DNA of 64,000 nucleotides from Nitrososphaerota archaeon (GCA_021324115.1 JAJPJS010000002.1:1-64000); one strand, 5' to 3'. Counted from the first letter of the stretch, positions 42,798-51,045 are shown. The notes: generated by a model from the letters alone, not told the origin. Made by a program: numbers and translations.

Positions 42798-43322
42798 TTA
42801 ATCTTCGGTTTCAGAATGGACTTCCTTTGATTTTTCTTCCTTCTTACTACCTTTTCCTTTACGCCCCTTCGGAGGTTCGGTTTTCTTTTCGGATGTTTCT
42901 TCATTTACAACTTTAGATTCCAGATTAGGTGTTGTCTGTATTTCCGAAGACTCAACTGATTCGACTTCATCTGCCTCTGTTTGATTAATCGGGGCTTCTG
43001 CTTCCTTTTCTGTCTCTTCTTTTGCTTCCTTGGATTCGGCTTCTTCTTCCTTTTTAATCTCGCTGGGCAGTTGCACCGTAGTTACACCTTCTTCGTCCTT
43101 CTTCATCAAAACGGTTATTCGTGGTAAGTAACTTCTACCCCCATGAGACCAGACAAATCTGTTGAGTTCTTCGCTCAATCTTACTTCAGAAGCATCAATC
43201 CTTAATTGTTGCGCTATCTGACCTCTAATTTCAGCAACTATACGCTCGGTTCTACGATAACGTGGTGCGCGTTTTGCCGGCCTCAGATTAAGTGTTAATT
43301 CTTTACTCTCATTCTCTGACAT
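42798..43322 (-). CDS. rpl31e: Ribosomal protein L31e with long charged C-terminal extension
   Basis: L31e lies near the exit tunnel of the large subunit. The first 85 residues are a normal L31e (LTLNLRPAKRAPRYRRTERIV, then RLSEELNRFVWSHGG). A further 90 residues follow, dominated by Glu, Lys, Ser and Thr, first acidic (EEEAESKEAKEETEKEAEAP) and then with a basic KGRKGKGSKKEEK patch. Standard archaeal L31e has about 80-95 residues in total. The frame is clean and codon use is ordinary, so the tail is likely real. Confidence 0.92.
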   Translation of the reverse strand: MSENESKELTLNLRPAKRAPRYRRTERIVAEIRGQIAQQLRIDASEVRLSEELNRFVWSHGGRSYLPRITVLMKKDEEGVTTVQLPSEIKKEEEAESKEAKEETEKEAEAPINQTEADEVESVESSEIQTTPNLESKVVNEETSEKKTEPPKGRKGKGSKKEEKSKEVHSETED

Positions 43323-43331
43323 GAAGTCACA

Positions 43332-43487
43332 CTAATCCTTTAACTTTTGAGAACGCCACTGTCGTTGTTTAGGACTTCTGGTAACTTTCCGGTTTGTCTT
43401 AACGGTTATCCAAGCTGGTGGCGCCGAGTTAGTTTTAACGGCTTTCATCAACCGTTTTTTCTCTCCGAGCGTTTTATTTCTACTCAA
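43332..43487 (-). CDS. rpl39e: Ribosomal protein L39e
   Basis: A 51-residue basic protein that lines the exit tunnel. From a TTG it reads SRNKTLGEKKRLMKAVKTN, then PAWITVKTNRKV and SPKQRQWRSQKLKD, the L39e pattern with the conserved Trp residues. It sits 9 bases before rpl31e, the typical archaeal order. The downstream Met at KRLMKA is too late to be the start. Confidence 0.95.
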   Translation of the reverse strand: MSRNKTLGEKKRLMKAVKTNSAPPAWITVKTNRKVTRSPKQRQWRSQKLKD

Positions 43488-43501
43488 ATTATATCATATC
43501 C

Positions 43502-43786
43502 TCAAGCAAATTTGATCTTGAATTCCTTCGGCTCTGGGCTCAGCTTGGCGAGGATAGCTTTTAACTCTTCATCATCAAGGGGTTTTTTTAATCGACCGGT
43601 CCCACCCAACTGAATGATCTGATCTTCAACCATGTTTGCAATATCAGGTTTAACGATTCTCAGATTAGATAGTCTCTCTCTGGCTTCGCTTGTGAGAAAG
43701 AGTTTGAGGTAAGCCTCTTTGATCTTGGCTCGCTGCTCCTCTTGTTGTTGTTTATTTGAGCCGGGCGGAACTTGATTATTAGACAT
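43502..43786 (-). CDS. PDCD5/TFAR19-family DNA-binding protein
   Basis: A 94-residue helical protein with the family core LKLFLTSEARERLSNLRIVKP and the C-terminal DEELKAILAKLSPEPKEFKI. PDCD5 homologues are small nucleic-acid-binding proteins of poorly known role, usually encoded beside S19e in archaea as here. ATG start; 14 bases separate it from rpl39e and 13 from rps19e. Confidence 0.93.
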   Translation of the reverse strand: MSNNQVPPGSNKQQQEEQRAKIKEAYLKLFLTSEARERLSNLRIVKPDIANMVEDQIIQLGGTGRLKKPLDDEELKAILAKLSPEPKEFKIKFA

Positions 43787-43799
43787 GACCTAGATCATC

Positions 43800-44273
43800 T
43801 CACGAGACAATTCTAGATAATTCTGGGTTCTGCTTGACGATTTCTTTGAAGATTTCCGTGCTTAACCTATCGCACAACCTTCTGCCTTCGGAGGTTACGA
43901 TCCTGCCTTTTGAGGTCTTCTGAATATATCCAGCAGCCTGAAGCTGATTCAGGCATTTCCTTATGGATGAGCTTCCAGCCGGTCTCTGGTGAGCTAAGCC
44001 GTACCCTGTCTTTTTCCTTCCTCCAAAATATGTTTCCAAATCACTTATTCCCATGGGACCATGAAAATATAGCTTACGCAAGACGGCCGCCGCCCTTGTG
44101 TACCACCAATCCCTATTCACTGGAGGTCTTTGAGTGTGAGAACCTGATTTAGCGAATTGCGACCAAGAAGGGGGTTGAATCTGTGGAGTTCGTTTCATAT
44201 GATTAGCCAATGATTCAATTAATTTATCTGGTGGAACATCGTAGGCTGTCGGCAACCTTATTATCCTCATCAC
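43800..44273 (-). CDS. rps19e: Ribosomal protein S19e
   Basis: S19e is a small-subunit head protein of archaea and eukaryotes. The 157-residue protein carries PPVNRDWWYTRAAAVLRKLY, GPMGISDLETYFGG and KKTGYGLAHQRPAGSSSIRK, all diagnostic. ATG start. It follows rnp4 by 13 bases in the same run. Confidence 0.96.
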   Translation of the reverse strand: MMRIIRLPTAYDVPPDKLIESLANHMKRTPQIQPPSWSQFAKSGSHTQRPPVNRDWWYTRAAAVLRKLYFHGPMGISDLETYFGGRKKTGYGLAHQRPAGSSSIRKCLNQLQAAGYIQKTSKGRIVTSEGRRLCDRLSTEIFKEIVKQNPELSRIVS

Positions 44274-44286
44274 CGTGAAGTTGTGA

Positions 44287-44598
44287 CTATTTTAAAGTTT
44301 GTTGCTTTATCTCTAGAGGGTGCCTATATATTCCTCCACAAACAGAACAAGAAATGAGTAGTGTTTTTCTTCTAATTCTGATTCTACTTGACAATATCGG
44401 TGGAGAAAATTCCTTGCATTTCTTGCAAAACAACAATTTCAGGTCTAAACTTTTTACTATTCTCGCCTTGGTTTGAATTGAAGATGCTATTTTTGCCTGT
44501 TTAACAGCAAGTTCTGGATTTGTCAAGGCGTTCAAGATCGCAGCATAGGCCCAGTTGTATGATTCAACGCTTAAATGCTCTTTATTTATCAATACCAT
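44287..44598 (-). CDS. rnp4: RNase P protein subunit Rpp21 (Rnp4)
   Basis: Rpp21 is a zinc-ribbon subunit of archaeal RNase P, which trims tRNA 5' ends. The 103-residue protein has a helical N-terminal half and a C-terminal ribbon (CKKC, then CSVCG) with SRIRIRRKTLLISCSVCGGI, a strongly basic RNA-binding face. It is the first gene of the minus-strand run and is divergent from nep1, the two starts 26 bases apart. Confidence 0.88.
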   Translation of the reverse strand: MVLINKEHLSVESYNWAYAAILNALTNPELAVKQAKIASSIQTKARIVKSLDLKLLFCKKCKEFSPPILSSRIRIRRKTLLISCSVCGGIYRHPLEIKQQTLK

Positions 44599-44624
44599 GA
44601 ATCAAAAACAAGTGATTAAAATAG

Positions 44625-45305
44625 TTGAATCGAAGCGTGTATCTCATAATCGCCGAATCAGCGATAGAAACTATTCCTAATGAAATCAAAAATCATCCCG
44701 CCATAATGAATGATGCGCGAAGGCGAAAGCTTCCACCAGAAGTCCTCTTGCTTGATCGAAGCTTTCATCATGCTGCAATGTTGAGATTATTAGACCAAGA
44801 AAAACGCGGTAGACCTGACATTGTTTACCACATTTTACTTGATGTGACGAACACGCCAATTTTCAAGAGTGGTGCACTCAAATTGGTTTTTCATACATAC
44901 AATAATTTAGTTATCTGGGTAAAGGAAGGATTACGGCCTCCTCGCTCTTATTATAGATATGAAAATCTAATGGTTCAGTTATTTTCAAAAGGAAGTGTCG
45001 AGAACCGACTTCTTGCAATTGATAAGCTAGATTTTGGAAATTTGATAAAACAAATAAAACCTGACAGAATAATAGGCTTCAGTCGAGTAGCTCCTTACAA
45101 GTCACTCAGAGAAGTGGTTGCTGACTCTGACAAATATGATTCTTGTTCGTTTGTCGTGGGTGGTTTTCCAAAGGGTCATTTTAATGCCACTACCCTAGCT
45201 AGCATAGATGATTTGTATTCTATAGATGAGTTTCCCATGGATGCGAGTCTGGTTGTTAATAGGCTTGTATATGAACTCGAAAATCAGCAAAGAGTAGCCA
45301 TCTGA
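44625..45305 (+). CDS. nep1: 16S rRNA pseudouridine N1-methyltransferase Nep1
   Basis: Nep1 (Emg1) is a SPOUT enzyme that methylates a pseudouridine in small-subunit rRNA. The 226-residue protein shows PEVLLLDRSFHHAAM, RGRPDIVYHILLDVTNTPI, VIWVKEGLRPPRSYYRYENL and a C-terminal knot segment FVVGGFPKGHF. TTG start gives the expected strand NRSVYLIIAESAIE. It is divergent from rnp4 and precedes tRNA-Gly. Confidence 0.93.
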   Translation: MNRSVYLIIAESAIETIPNEIKNHPAIMNDARRRKLPPEVLLLDRSFHHAAMLRLLDQEKRGRPDIVYHILLDVTNTPIFKSGALKLVFHTYNNLVIWVKEGLRPPRSYYRYENLMVQLFSKGSVENRLLAIDKLDFGNLIKQIKPDRIIGFSRVAPYKSLREVVADSDKYDSCSFVVGGFPKGHFNATTLASIDDLYSIDEFPMDASLVVNRLVYELENQQRVAI

Positions 45306-45414
45306 GATATACGACGTATAATTGACAAGTCTTGTTTAAGGGTGTTTTAACAATCCCATCCTCAACTCTTAACTATGGAAGTTTGCTGCGAATACTTCAC
45401 CTTGCTTTGAGAAT

Positions 45415-45426
45415 ATTTATATTAAT
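45415..45426 (+). promoter_or_regulatory. TATA-like box for tRNA-Gly
   Basis: ATTTATATTAAT lies about 25-35 bases upstream of the mature tRNA 5' end. Confidence 0.5.
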
Positions 45427-45448
45427 AACTTTAAGGCGATTCATTCAT

Positions 45449-45526
45449 GCGACGATCGTCCAGTCTGGTCTAGGACATCAGCCCTCCAAGCTGGTAACGC
45501 GGGTTCAAATCCCGCTCGTCGCACCA
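45449..45526 (+). tRNA. tRNA-Gly (TCC), integration site
   Basis: A complete cloverleaf without intron: acceptor GCGACGA/TCGTCGC, D-arm with GTCC/GGAC, anticodon stem TCAGC/GCTGG, T-arm GCGGG/CCCGC with loop TTCAAAT, discriminator A73 and an encoded CCA (45524-45526). The 7-base anticodon loop is CCTCCAA, so reading positions 34-36 gives TCC (Gly), in line with the GCG acceptor start; position 33 is C instead of the near-universal T. The 3' end is the attachment site of the element that follows. Confidence 0.85.
45513..45523 (+). repeat. attL core in the 3' end of tRNA-Gly
   Basis: CGCTCGTCGCA, the last 11 bases of the mature tRNA body, is repeated in direct orientation at 49791-49801. The match stops exactly at the discriminator base. 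One copy ends the tRNA gene next to a recombinase gene, as expected for att sites of tRNA-targeting integrases. Confidence 0.7.
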
Positions 45527-45545
45527 TAACTACGGGTCTGCTGCT

Positions 45546-46153
45546 ATGTCTTTTAAGTGGAAAGAATCCATTGGAAGTACGAACCAGATAGCGGACATCC
45601 ACAGGTACGACCTGAGGGGCGTAAAGGCATTCTCGCATCTTCAATATTCCAGCATACCCGAAGGCGACAAGAAGAAGATAGCCGAGTTCAGTGACGTGCT
45701 AAGGACGCAGTGGGTAAGCCTCGTAAGGGTTGCGAAGTATGTCTGCACCCTGAACACGCTATCCAGATTCTTGACGGAAGCAGGTTGTTCCAATGGGCTC
45801 TGTGGGGCAGATAAAAATGACGTAAACATGCTGAGTGCACGGATAAGCCAAAGCACATGCTACACTACTCATACGAAGCGAGACTGCGTGGCCAGCCTGA
45901 AGCGATTCTACCAGTGGCTGAAAGCGCCACCGGATGAATGTTCTGCCTGGAGGAGGCGGCACAGGTACCCTGCAGAAGTCAGGATGTCATCACGAACATG
46001 AAACTGAATGAAAGGGCGATCCTCTCGGACCTGCTTTCTGAGGAAGACGTGAGCGGAATAATGTCGAAGGCCGAAAGCCCCATGGTGAAGGCTTACATTT
46101 CCCTCTCGGACGAAGTTGGACCGAGGGTTGGGGAGACAGGCAGAAAGAAATAG
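45546..46153 (+). pseudogene. Tyrosine recombinase (integrase) remnant
   Basis: The first frame (to 46001) encodes an N-terminal SAM-like core-binding domain, with TLNTLSRFLTEAG and KRDCVASLKRFYQWLKAPP. Near 45975 the homology moves to another frame, continuing QDVITNMKLNERAILSDLLS, EEDVSGIM and SLSDEVGPRVGE, where the Arg in GPRVGE corresponds to the first catalytic Arg of the family. Then a stop follows and the rest of the catalytic domain (HxxR and Tyr) is absent. It starts 20 bases after the tRNA, the usual place of an integrase gene next to its att site. Confidence 0.75.
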
Positions 46154-46509
46154 AATATAACAATGATCATAACCTCAAACAATAGAATGTGATTCTTCTT
46201 CTCAATTACTGGTCAAATCGAGCCTCCAAATGACTGGCAGGGGCTAGTGATTCATATCCGGTGTGAGCATCGCTGCGCAAGGTAACCTATGCCATGGAAT
46301 CTGGGATAGCTGATAGGCAGGAAGCAGGTGGCATAGGTGCGAAGAGTGAATATCGAGATAGAAACGACGAGAAGAAAAGAGAGCAGTAGCAACCGGGGCG
46401 GAATCGCTTGGATGTACAAACAGCGGTGCTTACCCTAGGCAAGCCTCACACTAAAATTTGGTATTCTATTAAAGAAATCCGGTCTATGCATAAACTAGCT
46501 TTTCGAAAT
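46154..46509. other. Intergenic segment within the element
   Basis: About 350 bases with no intact gene. The 46220-46440 part is less A/T-rich than its surroundings and holds one frame with two parts separated by a stop, MESGIADRQEAGGIGAKSEY and later VLTLGKPHTKIW. These recall the terminal region of IS200/IS605-type elements, but no TnpB frame precedes it. It is probably debris of a further mobile element. Confidence 0.35.
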
Positions 46510-47173
46510 CTACGCTACTATGCTGAAATGGGTTATCAGGACGTCACCCCACTCATCTCCACCTACGATCGTGAATACTCCAGTTGAGTTTGTGAATAAG
46601 ACAGGCTCGAGAATCATTGTCTCACTCATTACAGCCCTCTGATTATCATTGTATAAGCCAGACGTTATCCACTGAGCCTCATTACTCTTGGGGGCTGAAA
46701 ATGTAGTAATTCGTGGAGTATGGAACTGAAATAGGCGGAGCACTACTGTTTGCTGCTCTAATGTAAAAATTACATTCGTTAGGACCGAAAGTGCTTTGGA
46801 GGGGGAAAATGTGCAAGGGCGTTCCTTTCGAAAAATTGTTTAGGTCATAGTACCCACTTATGACCTCTATCCTGAATACGTCATTCTGGGCGCAATTGAA
46901 TTCACCTACGGTGCCGCATTGTTCTACGCACTCGGATTGGTTCGTCAATCTCCAAGCTTGCACCCCTGACACATTGTTGGCCCGCCCCAAGGTGTTAAAA
47001 AGATTCAAAGAGACGGTGAGATTTTCACCCCATTGTATACTAGATGCATTCAATACTAAAGTGAATTCGAGACCGTTGACCGAAGACGAAGGATGGTTTA
47101 TGGAAGTGCTGACTACAATCGTCCCAGCCGCCACCGCTACCAGCACCAACAGTATTATTACCCTAAGCTTCAA
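46510..47173 (-). pseudogene. Secreted protein with frameshift
   Basis: The upstream frame (46682-47173) encodes a signal peptide or anchor (MKLRVIILLVLVAVAAGTIV) and a beta-rich exported domain with several Asn-x-Ser/Thr sites and paired cysteines. It stops at NYYIFSPQE; in the next frame the protein continues as KSNEAQWITSGLYND to THFSIVA (46510). The shift occurs at a run of five C near 46688. It may be a decayed gene; the homopolymer also allows a sequencing error. No family was recognised. Confidence 0.6.
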
Positions 47174-47277
47174 TCCGAGTTAAAGAGAAATAATGACATT
47201 CATTTATTAATATCGCGAAAAGCTGTCGCAACGCATGAATTTTCCAAACAACCTGGCTACGCTCGGTCAAGTCTGTA

Positions 47278-47619
47278 ACATGGATACTGTTTGCAAAAGG
47301 AATCGTGGAGTTCCTTTATCAGAATAGTCAATCATCTCTCCACGCGCCGCTTAGAATCGTGCAAAAGACGGGTTTGGCAAGGTCGACCGTGATGATTCAC
47401 CTTAAACATCTCGAAAAGAATAGCTTGCTCACTAGTGAGGAAATCCTTCAAAGGAAAGCTGGTGGCTGAAGACTTTCTACAAGTCTTCAATCAAACTTCT
47501 TGAAAAATATGAAAAGGCCAAATCGGGCCAATTCAGAAATTGCACATCACAGCAGATTCCAAGAAAAGATCTTTATGCGAACACTTCAAGATGAACTTTC
47601 TGTATCTTCGTTGGACTGA
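47278..47619 (+). pseudogene. Winged-helix regulator remnant with frameshift
   Basis: A frame without a good start reads IVEFLYQNSQSSLHAPLRIV, then LARSTVMIHLKHLEKNSLL, a clear helix-turn-helix, and stops after QRKAGG. A second frame continues with WWLKTFYKSSIKLLEKYEKA, the usual wing and dimerisation helix. A small deletion near 47462 explains the break (families of this type have RPKxFY there). The 3' end overlaps the opposing secreted-protein remnant. Confidence 0.55.
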
Positions 47620-48417
47620 ACTGTGTAGAGGTACATCGAACCGTAGCTTTCACCAAACGCATCTAGCACCTTCTGATAAAGGTTTGAGCTTTCGCCAGTT
47701 TGCGTATCTTGAGTTACGCTCGTCATTAGATTATAATTGCTAACCAAGTCGATGTAACCGTAGAATATATGGGTGTTGTACGGGGTGAAGGTGATATGCT
47801 GTCCTCGGTTAATCCCCACAAGCACGCCTTCCACATATGTAAATTGATAGATGTTGTTAAAGCCAGAAGGCATCGTACACGAAATGGTCTGTGATTGAAA
47901 TACTGTGCCATTATTCCAATCACCTGCGGCATAATAAAGTTTGAATGTGCTAGTTGATGTGAGAAACAATTCCACGAGGGCGTAGTATCCTACTGTGTTT
48001 ACATTTGCACTTGTTTGAGGGACGTAATAACAAGGAGTCTTGTATGTTCCTGTGGCATACACCGAAAGAAAAACATCATTTATCCAATATGGTCCGTATC
48101 CTGAATTGAGAGGATTGATAATAGCCTGAAGCCGTGGACAAGCTTGGTCACCAGAACTGCCAAGGTTGCATCCGTTAGTAATGATATTCAGTTGATACGA
48201 ATAGCTACTGCTAAGCGACCCATTGGTACTGAATGTGTGGGTCGTTTCCACAGAAAGGCGTGTCCAAGAGTTGACATCATTATTCTCGTTTATAGATCAT
48301 ATCTGCCGATTCGGACTTTGTGTCTGAAGCCCTAGCAGTATTCGCGGTCAACATAATGCTATTGACAAGTAGCACTGTGAAGCCAACGAGGATTAGCGTC
48401 TTCTTGATTTGATTCAA
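47586..48417 (-). pseudogene. Secreted lectin-like protein, signal peptide out of frame
   Basis: A good ribosome site (GGGAGGT) precedes a TTG at 48417 that begins LNQIKKTLILVGFTVLLVNS, a signal peptide, but this frame stops after MIYKRE near 48291. One base earlier in frame the body begins as NENNDVNSWTRLSVETTHTF and runs about 230 residues to 47586, a beta-rich exported protein with aromatic-rich strands (GYYALVELFLTSTSTFKLYY) and few cysteines. A single inserted base near 48295 accounts for the break. No named family recognised. Confidence 0.6.
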
Positions 48418-48433
48418 GTCAATTACCTCCCTG

Positions 48434-49012
48434 TCAAGGTAGTCCACCCTGGTAGTGAATTTCGATAGCGGAGATGTTATAGGACCCAGACTTTGTAATC
48501 GGCACTAGCACATTGAGTATGCCCTCTAGTTGGGGGATGGCGCTCTTGGGGATTCCATTACATGCAGCAACTTGCCCACTGAAGGCTGCGAATTCCAAAT
48601 AGGTGTAAGTGACATTGCTGACTAACACGCCAGGATTTCCTTTGGCGTTTGCAGTGACCGTCTCATTGTTAGCCCCCATCGGAACTCCCGTGGCGTTGGC
48701 GTAAGTGGCAACCGTTTCATTCTCAGCGTTGACAAGCAAGTAGTTGAGGCCCTTCTCTGCCGTAATAAAGCTTGGATCTTCCTCGACCTCACGAACTAGG
48801 GTATTCGTGGATGGAGACAAACCACATGAGCTGCCAGCCTGCTCGACGCCTTTGCCGGAAGTCTGGGCCGATACCCCAGTTTGCTGTTGGAGTTGCGAAA
48901 TGCTAGATGATGCACTAGGAGTCGCGAATGAACCGAGATTGAACTCGATGTAAGCGAGTGAAATCAGTAACAATGTACTCAATAGAATGAACCCAAGTAC
49001 TTTGGTATCCAT
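48434..49012 (-). CDS. Secreted or membrane-anchored hypothetical protein
   Basis: The family is not recognised. The 192-residue protein starts MDTKVLGFILLSTLLLISLA, a signal peptide or anchor, followed by a Ser/Gln-rich linker (SISQLQQQTGVSAQ), and a domain with NETVATYANATGVP and NVTYTYLEFAAFSGQVAACN, rich in Asn-x-Ser/Thr sites with two cysteines. It is the only intact coding frame in the integrated element and lies directly upstream of the broken lectin-like gene, so the two may have been cotranscribed. Confidence 0.6.
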   Translation of the reverse strand: MDTKVLGFILLSTLLLISLAYIEFNLGSFATPSASSSISQLQQQTGVSAQTSGKGVEQAGSSCGLSPSTNTLVREVEEDPSFITAEKGLNYLLVNAENETVATYANATGVPMGANNETVTANAKGNPGVLVSNVTYTYLEFAAFSGQVAACNGIPKSAIPQLEGILNVLVPITKSGSYNISAIEIHYQGGLP

Positions 49013-49790
49013 TTATTTCGGTAGTAATTTTATGATGCGGCATCTTAAAAACTCTCCTATAATTCTGGAGGTCGGACGCGTAATCACTACTTGCTTGGTC
49101 GGAATTGCACTGCCTACAGCTTTCTTCATGCTAATTATTGTCACTGGTTCCTTCTGATTCACCTGAGCAGTTCTTCATGTCTTGTGACTTATCACGCCAT
49201 AACCCCGGAAATACCTCATAAATCTTGGAGTGCTTTATTCCCTACATGACTCTGCCTCGGCCAAGTGTCTTAGGTTTTGCTGCGTTGTGGATCTTTGTCG
49301 GTGTGGGCACAAGAGGATTCGAATACTTGATTTTTGATTTCTTTCCAGAATTCGAATGACCGTAGACTCTTCAGATGTCTTCGTAGACTCGAGTCTGTTG
49401 CACAGCACTTTGGGGCATACATCGCATGAGCACATTCTCGAGTCCAACCCGACCCGCAACTAGTGCCATGTTCGATTTGAGCTCGGGTTCTGGTCAATGA
49501 TATTAGACATATCCTGTCCGGCTCGAAGTAGAGGCGGAGACTCATTCCATCCACGACCAGTTCGCAAGCTTGATTCGAGAGTAGATGGGTAAGCTAGCAT
49601 CACGGACTCTGACAAAATACCCAACAAGAGGACAGCAGAAAAGCCAAGACGATAATGAATATCTTTTGACGGACATCATTCGAATGGTGACGGTGTGCTT
49701 GGCCGGGTTTCTAAGCATGTTGCATACCACAGAAAGTCAATGAGCGATCTCAACGAACTGACATCGCAACGAACCTATGGTATTGGTGCG
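49013..49790. other. Noncoding debris at the end of the element
   Basis: Close to 780 bases without an intact gene. On the minus strand between 49735 and 49261 several frames run 60-95 codons, but none has a convincing family match; the pattern of overlapping open but broken frames suggests a decayed transposase or similar gene. Nothing else was recognised. The attR repeat follows immediately. Confidence 0.4.
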
Positions 49791-49801
49791 CGCTCGTCGC
49801 A
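49791..49801 (+). repeat. attR copy of the tRNA-Gly 3' end
   Basis: CGCTCGTCGCA repeats the last 11 bases of tRNA-Gly in the same orientation, 4.28 kb downstream and 20 bases from the 3' end of the isocitrate dehydrogenase gene. By chance an 11-base match in this span is unlikely. It marks the right end of the element. Confidence 0.65.
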
Positions 49802-49821
49802 TTTGTATCACAGAAGATTTC

Positions 49822-51045
49822 TTATTTTTGATGCGATTTCCATATACTTTCCAAGTTATTATTATTCAAAGTCTCAATGAGGTAGTCAGTAAATTGGCCA
49901 GAAGAGGCTCCGTCTATTCTCCCAGTAACTTTTAGCTTGGCTTCATATTGACAACAAATATCCAATGCGTGATGCAGTTTGATTGATTTCTCATGGAATC
50001 CGATGTGCTCTAACATCATGGCGGCTGCGCGCATCAAGCTGCTTGGGTCTGCATAATCACCCCTGCCTTCTTCTATCATTCTTGGAGCGCTACCATGGAT
50101 CGCTTCGAACATGGCATATTTCATTCCGATGTTTGCACTGCCTGCGGTTCCCACTCCTCCCTGGAACTCTGCTGCTTCATCGGTCACTATATCACCATAA
50201 AGGTTTGGTAATACGACAACCTTGAAGTCTCTTCTTCGCTTAGGATCTATTAGCTTGGCAGAAAAAACATCAATGTACCAGGAATCCCACTTTACTTCTG
50301 GATACTTTTTAGCAACGTCTCTTGCTGTTTCCAGAAACAGTCCGTCCGTTGTTTTTATAACGTTCGCTTTTGTGACAACTGTTACGTGATTAGCTCCAGT
50401 ACGTCTCGCATAATCGAATGCCATTTCGATTATTCTTTTCGAACCCTGCCTCGTTATCACTTTGAAATCCAGTGCTAAATCTTCAGTCACCATTAAACCC
50501 CTGCTTCCCAGGATGTACTCACCTTCTGTGTTTTCTCTGAAAAAAGTCCAATCGATTCCCTGTGATGGAACCCTTATTGGTCTAACGTTGGCAAAGAGAT
50601 CGAACGCCTTTCTGATTGCGACGTTCGCACTTTCTAGATTAGGGTAGGGTCCTCCTGCTTCAGGTGTAGTGGTTGGCCCCTTTAGAAGAACATGACATTG
50701 TCGAAACTCTTGCATTACGACATCAGGTATTGCTTTCATCTCCTTGATTCTATTCTCTAAGGTGAGACCTTCGATTTCCTTCAAGCTTATCTTCCCCGAA
50801 TCTAGGTCATCTCTCAGAAGCATCCTTAGAACGCGCGCAGTTTGTTTCATGATGATTGGGCCGATTCCATCCCCGCCAGCCAGTCCTATAACAATGGGTT
50901 TGACTTTGGAATAGTCAACGTGACCTTCCTCTCGCTGAATTTTCTTCAGTCTGTCAAACTGTTCTACGAGTATCGAACCTAGGTGATCCTTTGCCTTGTT
51001 TATAGTCTCATTCTCGTTTGGTGCTGTCAACTTAAAACGGTTCAT
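49822..51045 (-). CDS. icd: Isocitrate dehydrogenase
   Basis: Isocitrate dehydrogenase converts isocitrate to 2-oxoglutarate in the citric acid cycle. The 407-residue protein has the GGDGIGPIIM loop, GPTTTPEAGG, and SANVAIRKAFDLFANVRPIR with the Ser and Asn positions that select isocitrate over isopropylmalate. Catalytic parts TFFRENTEGEY, VTKANVIK, NLYGDIVTDEAA and EAIHGSAPR are present. An isopropylmalate or homoisocitrate dehydrogenase is less likely. ATG start; single gene, its 3' end adjoins attR. Confidence 0.88.
   Translation of the reverse strand: MNRFKLTAPNENETINKAKDHLGSILVEQFDRLKKIQREEGHVDYSKVKPIVIGLAGGDGIGPIIMKQTARVLRMLLRDDLDSGKISLKEIEGLTLENRIKEMKAIPDVVMQEFRQCHVLLKGPTTTPEAGGPYPNLESANVAIRKAFDLFANVRPIRVPSQGIDWTFFRENTEGEYILGSRGLMVTEDLALDFKVITRQGSKRIIEMAFDYARRTGANHVTVVTKANVIKTTDGLFLETARDVAKKYPEVKWDSWYIDVFSAKLIDPKRRRDFKVVVLPNLYGDIVTDEAAEFQGGVGTAGSANIGMKYAMFEAIHGSAPRMIEEGRGDYADPSSLMRAAAMMLEHIGFHEKSIKLHHALDICCQYEAKLKVTGRIDGASSGQFTDYLIETLNNNNLESIWKSHQK

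Larger units (their letters stand above)
45524..49801. mobile_element. Degenerate integrative element in tRNA-Gly
   Basis: A stretch of about 4.3 kb bounded by 11-base direct repeats, one being the tRNA-Gly 3' end. It begins with a broken tyrosine recombinase, then unassigned GC-rich DNA, frameshifted secreted-protein genes, a winged-helix remnant, one intact secreted-protein gene and noncoding debris. The flanks are ordinary chromosomal genes (nep1, isocitrate dehydrogenase). Most of the element's frames are broken while neighbouring genes are intact, which argues for decay in the genome and not poor sequence. Confidence 0.7.

Noticed and set aside
45546..46153. Integrase split by integration, as in SSV-type viruses
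   Set aside because: Both parts are side by side in different frames next to the tRNA; the second half is not at the other end of the element.
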